Source: an uncultured Methanobrevibacter sp. (lineage in GTDB: Archaea > Methanobacteriota > Methanobacteria > Methanobacteriales > Methanobacteriaceae). From it: a stretch of DNA of 19,540 nt. The stretch is taken from assembly GCA_900317865.1 (NCBI GenBank), contig ONIK01000027.1, positions 1 through 19,540 of the forward strand, given 5' to 3'. The translations under genes and the position numbers were made by a program. Below are positions 1 to 8,800 of this stretch, piece by piece (the first letter of the stretch is position 1; every line of letters begins with the position of its first letter). The notes under the pieces were generated by a model. The model did not search any database, was not told the DNA's origin, and was given only the letters and a program-made list of their open reading frames with translations.

Positions 1-704
1 CGAATTATGTTATTATAGGATTCTCCACCTTTAAATTCGCCACCATTATAGGAAGACAAATAAATTGCATTTGCATCACCGGATTCAATGTTGTTATCGG
101 CAATAATGTTATCGTTTGACCTTCCCACCAGTATTATAGGTACTGATCTTGTACCGTGGCCGTAGCTTGCACCATAACCTTTTAAAGTGTTATCATGAAT
201 GTTATTGTTATTAGCTTCCTCAATTATAGCTATAGGATATGATGACTGACCACCATTTTGTATATCATTATTATAAATTTCACAGTTGTCTGCACCTACA
301 AGATAAATTCCCTGATGGAAATTTTCTGTATTTCTAATTTTCAAATCGTGAATTACACTTCCGGAAGCACCACTGTTAAGTCTTACAATACCATTAGAAA
401 TAGTACCCCCATTTCCCTGAAGAGTAATTTGCTTATTAATTATAAAATCTTTACCTGAAAAATCACCGCTTAATGTTAATGTATCTCCACTTTTAACAAT
501 AGAGCTCAATTCCCCAGAACTGGAGAAATATTGGCCATATGTTGCTGAAGTCACATCATATTCAGAAGCGGTTAATATATTATCCCCATTATCAATCTCA
601 TTAATAGCTATTGTTTCATTTAAATCATCAGCTGCACTTACTGCACCCAAAGAAACAATCAATAGCAATAAAAAGATTAATAACATATTTATTTTCTTTA
701 TCAC
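1..704 (-). CDS. Adhesin-like beta-helix surface protein, N-terminal part (runs off left edge)
   Basis: The minus strand is open from about 723 down to the window edge with no stop, so this is the N-terminal ~234 residues of a longer protein. From a GTG at 704 it begins with a signal peptide (charged MIKKIN, a Leu/Ile-rich core, then a likely cleavage after Ala-Val-Ser-Ala). After a short linker come right-handed parallel beta-helix coils of the NosD/adhesin type: repeated N/D-rich strands such as 'NNNNIHDNTLKGYG' and 'NDNIIADNNIESGDANAIYL'. It is probably exported and wall-associated. Other possible starts in frame are GTG 713 and ATG 686. GTG 704 is preferred because it keeps the lysines of the signal peptide and has a GTGAT Shine-Dalgarno-like motif just upstream. 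Proteins of this kind are called adhesin-like proteins in Methanobrevibacter; the ligand is unknown. The C-terminal anchor is not visible. Confidence 0.8.
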   Translation of the reverse strand, partial: MIKKINMLLIFLLLLIVSLGAVSAADDLNETIAINEIDNGDNILTASEYDVTSATYGQYFSSSGELSSIVKSGDTLTLSGDFSGKDFIINKQITLQGNGGTISNGIVRLNSGASGSVIHDLKIRNTENFHQGIYLVGADNCEIYNNDIQNGGQSSYPIAIIEEANNNNIHDNTLKGYGASYGHGTRSVPIILVGRSNDNIIADNNIESGDANAIYLSSYNGGEFKGGESYNNII

Positions 705-780
705 ATTAATCACATCATAATTTTATTAAAATACATTTGACTAAAAAATGTATCATAAGTTTAGTTATGTAATTAATAGA

Positions 781-790
781 TATATAAAAA
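781..790 (-). promoter_or_regulatory. Putative TATA box of the left adhesin-like gene
   Basis: Read on the minus strand, TTTTTATATA lies about 80 bases ahead of the GTG start at 704. It predicts a transcript start near 758 and a leader of roughly 55 nt. It lies just beyond the terminator of the upstream chelatase-like gene, so the two minus-strand genes are probably separate transcription units. AT-rich background makes the call tentative. Confidence 0.35.
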
Positions 791-795
791 TTTCT

Positions 796-827
796 AAAAA
801 AAAGAATGATGATTTTAATAATCATCA
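796..827 (-). terminator. Hairpin plus oligo-U terminator overlapping the CobN-like stop codon
   Basis: A perfect 8-bp stem (807-814 with 820-827) has a 5-base loop that contains the TAA stop of the CobN-like gene. On the minus strand it is followed within a few bases by eight consecutive T (803-796). The arrangement matches an intrinsic-type terminator, and oligo-T alone is usually sufficient for archaeal RNA polymerase. Confidence 0.7.
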
Positions 828-3800
828 AAATCGTCTTTATTTTTTGTATAACCCACCATAAATATTGCAATTAATGCAATGATTGCTGCGATTACAACGA
901 TAGGCATACTTGACTCGGAACTTGAAGGTCTTGCCGGAGCACTTTTTGAAACTTCATAAGCTTTAGAGTCACCAGATTGAGAAGCATCCTGACTTGCATC
1001 ATTTTGGCTAGAATCACTTGAACTTGAACTAGCTGATTGTGCAGAAGCACCTGCAGTACTTTGAGAAGATGCAGGCTGGTCTCCAACCGGACTTGCACTG
1101 CCTGAAGATCCACCACCATTGTTTTCAGTGGTTCCGTTAACCAACATCTGTTCAGATGAAGGATTAGTATTACTTTGACCATCACCGTCAGTAGGCGCAT
1201 CATCAGTTACATATAACGGATCAGTTAAAGTAGCTTTAGCTAAAATTTCAGCATATTTAGCTTTTTCACTTGGTGAAAGAGAACTTGCCTGAATAATTTT
1301 CATGTTAAAGTCCAAATTCTTACAAGTGTGGTGACAACAAGCAACACCATACATATTAGCCATTTTAATAATGTTGTTAGCTAACTCTTCGATTTGTTTA
1401 GCATCACCGTCCCATACTCCCTGATCGTTTAAATAAAACATCCAAGCAGCCATACTTTGCCATGCAGCAGCCTGTGCTGTTGACTGGACTGTTCCGGTTA
1501 AACCATTATAAGTTTGCGCAATTTGATTACCTAATTCTGAATTTAATTTTCCACCACTTAAAATTAAACCACCATAGAGGTTTTCCATATTTTTAGCATA
1601 TGATAAAGAACCTGCTTGGGAATTAACTAACGGATTATAGTAATTAGGATTTAAAATCATACTACGAATCTCATAATCCAATTCTTCGCCATAGCTTCTT
1701 GAAACATAATTGTTCTGATTCCTAATATCAACAAATGCTGTATCCGGTTTAGCGCCAAGTGTACGTGCAGCGTTATATAATCCACCAAACCAATCATAAT
1801 AATCGTCTGAATCGATGAATCTCCATGTACTATCAAAGTTTTGAGTAATTAAATCAACTTGTGAGAGCAATGTTTTATAAGCTTCTTTTTGAGGAGTTAC
1901 AACTATATTACCTTTTGAATCCATATTCCAAGCGAATGAAACTTTATCAAGATAAATACTTGATGCTTCATCATTAACTGTTTCAATATTCCAGTCATTA
2001 GTACTTGGAATAAAGTTACTCATACCGGTACCTTCTAAAACAGCACCAGGAAGACCATACAATCTGTCGATTATTCCAGTCTGATTATAATGAAGTTTAA
2101 GATAATTTTGGCTAAAGTCTTCTCCTTCCGCATTAAGTGCAAGATTTACACCTGTAAGCAACCAGGTTAACCAGTCTTTATTACTTGTAACAATACTTGC
2201 GAATACATCTATTCTAGGTCTGTTTACAACACGGCCATCATGTAATTGAACAGTCAATTCATCAAGTGAAAGCAATTCAACACCAGTAACTTTACCATTT
2301 TCTGCCCAAATAGGCCTGCATCCAAGGAAGTATAAGAATTCTGCAATACCAATACCTTCAGTTCTTGATATTTCAGTACCCCAAAGGATTAATGCAGTTA
2401 ATTTTGGCCATTCGCCATGTTCCTGCATATAGTCAGCTAAAAGCAAGTCAACAATTTTAACTGCAGATGCATAAGCTGATCTGGATGGCATTTTTGTTGA
2501 ATCTGATGCAAAACCATCATAACCTGATGGAATAGAGTCACCGTAAGAAGGATCTGCGAATAAACCTGCAGCCAAATAATCGCCTTCAAGGGCTTTGATA
2601 ATAGCGGCCCATTCATTATTGTTTTCAATATTGACAATAACACTAGCTGCATATAATGTATCATTATAAAGAGCAGAACCTGCTTTGATATTATATTCTT
2701 TATTTAATGCTTCAACAGAAGTTCCGCATACTAAAGCAGTGACATATTCCTTTAAGAATGAAAGTACAGTTGCTTCAACAGATGCATATTGCTCAACATG
2801 ACGAATATCATCATAGAAACTCATATCTGCCAAATTAGGATAGAAATGAGCCAATATATGATTATATATTCTAGTTTGAGAAGTTGTAACTGTAATCACT
2901 TCTTCAATAAGTTCATAACCGGTTAAAACCTTACCCAAATGATGGAGACCATAGGTATAGAAATCATCTTCCATGCCTTCCAAATAGGAATGCAATTCAG
3001 CAACATAATTATCAAATGTCTGATTTGATTCGTTGAATGTAGCAAAACCTAAAGATGGAGCTAAATCAATGATTAAAGCCTTATATTCTTCAGCGTTTGT
3101 ACTTACATTAAGCTTAACCTGATCTCTGTAATGAGCAATATATTCTGATAATAAAGTATAATTACCATATAATGCGGATGAAACCATAGCAGGAGTCATG
3201 TGAGTAATCATTAATGGAGCAATTCTGTCACGAGCGACCATTGCTTCACCAGGGTTAGAAACAATATATGGATAAATTGTAGGATTTAAAGTTAACTCAA
3301 AAGTCCAATCCCCTTCCATTACACCGATATTTCTACCAGGTAACCATTCAAGTGTTCCGTGAGTACCCATGTTGATTACTGCATTAACATCAATAACCTG
3401 ATCCAACCATTCATAGAATGCAACATACTGCTGATGAGGCGGCAATTTTAAATCGTGGTAATTTTGAACTTCTTCCCATCCTCTTGAAGGCTGGAATGTA
3501 ATGAAAACATTACCGAACCACATACCCGGAATAACGATATAGGTATTGTTATATACCATAATCTCCCCAAGTCCGTCACCCCAACGGTCAATCATCCATT
3601 CATATAATGAAGGATTGATTTTTGCAGTCAAATCATAGAACTGGTTTAAATCAATTAGCTGTTTATGTGCCATCAAGAAATCAAAGTTTTCTTCCACATA
3701 TTGGTTTAATAAACCTCGTGCCCAAGTACCTTTGTTACCAAATTGAACAATTAATTCAGTCAAATTGTACAAAGATGGAATATCTGAAATATTTCCAACA

Positions 3801-5569
3801 TCAAATCCTGCATTATGCAATTGGAAAAGTAAATCATAAGTACTTTGGAATACATCCAAATATGATGCACCAATTTCTGCCTTACCTGGAGGGTAATTAT
3901 ATAATACAATGGAAACAATCTTATCAGCATTATCCATTTCTTTTAGCTCAGCCCACTGAATAGACAATTTAACCATTTTGTCTACACCTGACTGGATAAC
4001 ATGAGATTTACCCATACCGTCAACATATGATAAAACAATAGGGCCGTAGACACCTTCAAAACTTGGATAAGTTACTGAAAAAGTCCATTCTATTTGAGGA
4101 CCAAGTTCATTAAGATAACTTGTTTCGGAAATATCATAAACACCTTTTAACACAGCAAGGTTAATATCTTCCAAATCACCTAAAGCAGAACCATTTGCAT
4201 AATTTAAAGACCAACTATAAAGTGATGTAATTGCTGAAATACCAACAGTTGAAATATTGGTAATCTTATTTAAGATTGAAGACATGGACGGAGTTGTACC
4301 AGTTTTAAATACATTAAAAGCTGCTCTTCCATTAGCTTCATATTTTCTAATTAAAGAATCAACAACATCACCACCATAATAATAGGAAGCGATAGCAATG
4401 AATGGTTTATCATAAGTAATATTACCAATATAATCTTTTTCAAATGTTTTGAAAAGAGTTGTAGGATCCAAAATATTTTCTAACCAATTAGGATAATCCA
4501 CAATCATCCAATTAAGACTTCCAACATTATCGGCACCATAACCAGGATTGTTTCTAATCCATTCATCAATCAACTTGCCATCAGGAATAATTGTATAAAG
4601 CCCTAAATCAGGATGGTAAAAACCACATTCCGGAGCCATTAAAGGAGCATTGTTTACATCCAATGTAGGATCAACATATTTAGAAGGATTAATTAAATAA
4701 TACACATATTTTAAATAATTTTCCATATTCAGATTTAAAACATGAGACTCATTAATATCCTCTGCCTGGAAATAAGAACCAATATAAGTATTCTCTACAG
4801 TATGGAAAGTATTATTAGCCTCACTAGCTCCGACAATATGCATTCCAGTAGCATTTAAAATACTATCTGAATAAACACCGAATGTATATGCTACATTATA
4901 ATTGATATTAGCCGGACAATCTTTCAAGACTTCTTTTAGATATTCCGCTGTAACGGTATGATATGAACCCTCGCCAAACATATCCAGTTGGATAAAGTTT
5001 GCATATTCAAATAACCATTCCCGAGTCATATCATAATCCATTGTACTTATATAAGCAACCCTTTTTGACAATTCCATTAAAATATCAACTTTTTCACTAT
5101 GTGAACCATAATCTACAAGCAATAGTATATCAGGAATGAACATGTAATCAATAGCTTGAGTATTTCTTGCTGACAAATCCACATTCTCCCTGTGAGACTC
5201 ATATGTGGAATATTTAATCTCAACATTATAAACTGCTAAGTTCAAATTGGAAACGGCAACATTACCCTCACTATCTGTTAATCCTGAAAATACCAAATTG
5301 TTAGATGAATCATATACTGAAACACTTGCATTGGCCAGGTTTACACCATCTTCGCTCCACGTATTATTTGCAGCGACAAAAGAGTCACTTACATGAACAT
5401 TAATGCTTCCCGGCGCACCCAATAATCCAGAAGAATCTGAACCGGACGCAAGTAAAGTTGAATTATCCTCTGCAGAAATTGCACTTAACGATAATAAAAG
5501 CATTACTGAAATTATTAGAATAAACAACAACTTATTACCTAACTTTTTGATATTTTCACCCCCTTTCAT
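815..5569 (-). CDS. Secreted, membrane-anchored CobN/magnesium-chelatase-H-like protein
   Basis: A 1584-residue protein, longer than typical bacterial CobN (about 1200-1300). In order: an N-terminal signal peptide with cleavage likely after Ala33; a small beta-sandwich (about 56-134) resembling a carboxypeptidase-regulatory/Ig-like domain; the CobN/chelatase-H core (about 145-1450); a Ser/Gln/Asn-rich linker (about 1457-1554); one transmembrane helix (1555-1573); and a short charged tail. Core motifs typical of CobN include YHDLKLPPHQQY (704-715), GTHGTLEWLPG (735-745) and LWGTEISRTEG (1062-1072). A CCHHTC cluster lies at 1411-1416. CobN normally inserts cobalt into a corrin ring in the cytoplasm together with AAA+ ATPase subunits. 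Here the topology puts the core outside the cell, so the reaction is uncertain: tetrapyrrole capture, demetallation or cobalt handling are all possible. The Ser-rich linker looks like a wall-spanning stalk. No ATPase partner gene is in the window. Start: ATG 5569 is the first in frame, but a strong Shine-Dalgarno lies inside codons 2-5 and points to codon 7 (ATC, 5551). Confidence 0.88.
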   Translation of the reverse strand: MKGGENIKKLGNKLLFILIISVMLLLSLSAISAEDNSTLLASGSDSSGLLGAPGSINVHVSDSFVAANNTWSEDGVNLANASVSVYDSSNNLVFSGLTDSEGNVAVSNLNLAVYNVEIKYSTYESHRENVDLSARNTQAIDYMFIPDILLLVDYGSHSEKVDILMELSKRVAYISTMDYDMTREWLFEYANFIQLDMFGEGSYHTVTAEYLKEVLKDCPANINYNVAYTFGVYSDSILNATGMHIVGASEANNTFHTVENTYIGSYFQAEDINESHVLNLNMENYLKYVYYLINPSKYVDPTLDVNNAPLMAPECGFYHPDLGLYTIIPDGKLIDEWIRNNPGYGADNVGSLNWMIVDYPNWLENILDPTTLFKTFEKDYIGNITYDKPFIAIASYYYGGDVVDSLIRKYEANGRAAFNVFKTGTTPSMSSILNKITNISTVGISAITSLYSWSLNYANGSALGDLEDINLAVLKGVYDISETSYLNELGPQIEWTFSVTYPSFEGVYGPIVLSYVDGMGKSHVIQSGVDKMVKLSIQWAELKEMDNADKIVSIVLYNYPPGKAEIGASYLDVFQSTYDLLFQLHNAGFDVGNISDIPSLYNLTELIVQFGNKGTWARGLLNQYVEENFDFLMAHKQLIDLNQFYDLTAKINPSLYEWMIDRWGDGLGEIMVYNNTYIVIPGMWFGNVFITFQPSRGWEEVQNYHDLKLPPHQQYVAFYEWLDQVIDVNAVINMGTHGTLEWLPGRNIGVMEGDWTFELTLNPTIYPYIVSNPGEAMVARDRIAPLMITHMTPAMVSSALYGNYTLLSEYIAHYRDQVKLNVSTNAEEYKALIIDLAPSLGFATFNESNQTFDNYVAELHSYLEGMEDDFYTYGLHHLGKVLTGYELIEEVITVTTSQTRIYNHILAHFYPNLADMSFYDDIRHVEQYASVEATVLSFLKEYVTALVCGTSVEALNKEYNIKAGSALYNDTLYAASVIVNIENNNEWAAIIKALEGDYLAAGLFADPSYGDSIPSGYDGFASDSTKMPSRSAYASAVKIVDLLLADYMQEHGEWPKLTALILWGTEISRTEGIGIAEFLYFLGCRPIWAENGKVTGVELLSLDELTVQLHDGRVVNRPRIDVFASIVTSNKDWLTWLLTGVNLALNAEGEDFSQNYLKLHYNQTGIIDRLYGLPGAVLEGTGMSNFIPSTNDWNIETVNDEASSIYLDKVSFAWNMDSKGNIVVTPQKEAYKTLLSQVDLITQNFDSTWRFIDSDDYYDWFGGLYNAARTLGAKPDTAFVDIRNQNNYVSRSYGEELDYEIRSMILNPNYYNPLVNSQAGSLSYAKNMENLYGGLILSGGKLNSELGNQIAQTYNGLTGTVQSTAQAAAWQSMAAWMFYLNDQGVWDGDAKQIEELANNIIKMANMYGVACCHHTCKNLDFNMKIIQASSLSPSEKAKYAEILAKATLTDPLYVTDDAPTDGDGQSNTNPSSEQMLVNGTTENNGGGSSGSASPVGDQPASSQSTAGASAQSASSSSSDSSQNDASQDASQSGDSKAYEVSKSAPARPSSSESSMPIVVIAAIIALIAIFMVGYTKNKDDFDDY
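5556..5563 (-). promoter_or_regulatory. Strong Shine-Dalgarno inside the annotated start of the CobN-like gene
   Basis: GGGGGTGA on the minus strand is followed by AAAT and then ATC (5551-5549). The spacing and sequence match the DUF1002 gene at 12581, where GAGGTGAAAAT is followed by ATG. The natural start predicted from this site is codon 7, which reads ATC, not ATG. Either ATC is used, or initiation moved to the ATG at 5569, which itself has no Shine-Dalgarno at a usual distance. Confidence 0.6.
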
Positions 5570-5773
5570 GCCAATTATAAAATCATAGTAAGATTAAAAA
5601 AATATCCACTATAACTGTAATATATTGCTTACATAATATATATAATTTAGTAAGGTTAAAATCAATTTGATTTTTTAATCCAATACAGTTGTATAAAAAT
5701 AGTTAATTTCAAAAAAATACTGGCGTGAACATATCTTTCATTTTTTCAAAGACAATTAGTAAAACATATTAAA

Positions 5774-5783
5774 TTTTATAAAT
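5774..5783 (+). promoter_or_regulatory. TATA box of the large adhesin-like gene
   Basis: TTTTATAAAT, centred near 5779, predicts a transcript start near 5805. That lies downstream of the first in-frame ATG (5795), which would then be untranscribed, and supports the ATG at 5843 with a leader of about 37 nt. The rest of the 5570-5842 intergenic region is plain AT-rich DNA. Possible minus-strand TATA boxes (near 5578 and 5643) are present, but there is no gene or convincing repeat. Confidence 0.5.
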
Positions 5784-5842
5784 AAAATTATTAAATGTAT
5801 GACGAAATGCCATATAAAAAAATAAAAAAGGATGTTAAATTT

Positions 5843-8800
5843 ATGAAAAAAAAATATTTTCTTTTAATCTGTTTGACATTATTTATTATATCGATAGCAG
5901 CAGTTTCTGCCAGCGATATAGGACAGACAGATGAGGATACAGACATAATGGCTGTATCAAATGATGACGTACTTGGAGACAGTGTCGATTCAGGTACATT
6001 TAGTGAATTACAGGAAAAAATAAACAATGCCAGTGAAGGTTCAACAATTGAATTATTAAATAATTATACTTATGACGATACCTTCCAGGCTGATGGAATA
6101 ATGATTAATAAAAGTTTAACTATTGAAGGAAATGGTTTTACTATAGACGGAGCAAATAAAGCCAGAATATTTTTCATTAATGCTACACATGATATTACAT
6201 TGAACAATATAGTGTTTGCAAACGGATTATCCGAACTGGGTGGAGCCATATTATTCAACCAGAGCATTACTGAAGTCAGTATTTCAAATTCATTATTTAC
6301 AAACAATTCAGCCCCTAGTAATAGTGCCGGTGGAGCAATTAACTTCAATTTTGATGCATCATATATTTTATTTGAAAATACCACATTTGAAAATAATTAT
6401 GCAGGATACGGTGGAAGTATTACATTTGATAATAATGCAAGATTCATTCAATTTGACGGATGTAATTTCAGAACAAATAAAGAACGTGAAAGTAAGATAA
6501 TTGGCGGAGGAGCACTCTATTTCATCAAAGATGCGGGAGCTGTCTTTATAGAGAACTGTGAATTTGATAATCTCACTGCAAATACCGGTGGGGCAATGCA
6601 TTTTGAAGGAAAATTTGTATTATCCATGATTAACAATACAAAATTCACAAACAACAAAGCTCAGACCAAAAATACCGCATATGGTGGAGGAGCAATAAGC
6701 ATTGAAGGAAATGCAGATTTTACTGGCATATTTGACAGTGAATTTATAAACAACTCTGCTACAACCCATGGTGGAGCAATTAAAATTATGGGAAATACCA
6801 CCACATTAGGTATTAATAATACCGTATTTGATGGAAACTACGCACCATATGCAGGTGCATTATGCCTCAAAGGTGCAGAAAATCTTATTATATCCGATTC
6901 AAACTTCACAAACAATAAAGGAACCGATGAAGACATTGTTGGTGGAGGAGCAATATACATAATAGGAAACTTGACAGAATCCACGATTATGAACTCAAAA
7001 TTTGAAAATAACAGCGCACGTACCGGTGGAGCAATATTTGTAGAAGGTAATTTGAACACTACAACATTCAATCACAATCAATTCACAAATAACTCCGCAT
7101 TTACAAATAACACCAAATACGGTGGAGGAGCAATCGCAGTAGAAGGAAACGCAACAAACAACAACTTTGAAAAAACAATATTTGCATTTAATACTGCTAC
7201 AACTCACGGAGGAGCAATTAAATTTATGGAAAATGACGAAAATAACACATTTGTGGACTGTATATTTATTGATAACTATGCACCATACGGAGGATCAATT
7301 GCAGTAAGTAACAAAAGTAAAAAGCTCAATTTGACCCGTTGTATTTTCGAAATGTTTAAAGAGCCAGAGGAAGACATCATTGGTGGAGGAGCAATATACT
7401 TCATTGATGATTTAAATGGATTATACATGACCAATTGTGTTTTTGAATCATTCACTGCACGTTCAGGTGGAGCAATCTATGTGGAAGGAGACGTGAACAT
7501 CGCATTAATAAATAAAACTGCGTTTATTAACAACAAAGCAACCACCAACAACACATATTACGGTGGAGGAGCAATAGACGTCGAAGGAAATGCTCAATTA
7601 CTAATAATAACTGAAAGTAATTTCACAAACAATAGTGCACAAACCCACGGTGGAGCAATCAAACTCAGAGGAAACAACAGCTATATAGGAATCGCCAAAT
7701 CAATATTTGACGGAAACTACGCACCATACGCCGGAGCAATATCCCTTGGAAATACACAAACACTCCTTATATCATATAGCAAGTTTACAAACAATAAAGG
7801 AACCGATGAAGACATCGTTGGCGGAGGAGCAATATACGTAATAGGAAACCTCACCAAAGCAAATATATACGAAACAGACTTCATAAATAACAGCGCACGT
7901 ACCGGAGGAGCAATATTTGTAGAAGGAATTATGGATAACAGCAAATTTAGAGAAACCTATTTCATAAACAACTCAGCATTTACAAATAACACCAAATACG
8001 GTGGAGGAGCAATCGCAGTACAAGGAAACGCAACAAACAACAACTTTGAAAAATCAATCTTTATGGAAAACACTGCTACAACCCACGGAGGAGCAATCAA
8101 ATTCATGGACAACGACGAAAACAACACATTCAACAAATGTATCTTCATGGACAACTATGCACCATACGGAGGATCAATCGCAGTAAGTAACAGCAGCCAA
8201 ACACTCAACATAACCGACTGTATCTTCACAAACACCAAAGAACCTGAAAAAGAAATCATCGGCGGAGGAGCAATATACTTCATAAGCGATGCAAACGAAC
8301 TATACATAACCAACTCTGAATTCAAAGCACTCACCGCACGCGCAGGAGGAGCAATCTACATAGAAGGAGACCTAAACGGTACAGTAATCGCCGAAACCAA
8401 CTTCATTGACAACAAAGCAACCACCAACAACACATATTACGGTGGAGGAGCAATAGACGTCGAAGGAAATGCAAAAGATGTAGTAATAATCGACTCCAAC
8501 TTCACAAACAACAGCGCACAAACCCACGGAGGAGCAATCAAACTCAGAGGAAACAATACAAATATAGTAATATCCTCATCATTTGACGGGAACTACGCAC
8601 CATACGCCGGAGCAATATCCCTTGGAACCACAGAATCACTTTATATATTCGATTCAAACTTCACAAACAACAAAGGAACCTCAGCAGATATTATCGGCGG
8701 AGGAGCAATCTACATAATAGGAAACCTCACCAACGCACGAATACTCGAAACAGAATTCATAAATAACAGCGCACGTGCCGGAGGAGCAATATTTGTAGAA

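Noticed and set aside
710..736. Eight-codon upstream open frame (ATG 736 to TGA 710) in the leader of the left adhesin-like gene
   Set aside because: It has no ribosome binding site and is too short to separate from chance in AT-rich DNA.
3622..3963. 113-residue plus-strand open frame inside the chelatase-like gene
   Set aside because: Antisense to a well-conserved CobN core region, with no ribosome binding site and no recognisable features.
5795..5842. Upstream in-frame ATG (5795) as start of the giant adhesin
   Set aside because: It lies before the transcript start predicted from the TATA box at 5774-5783 and would put a charged segment ahead of a complete signal peptide that begins at 5843.
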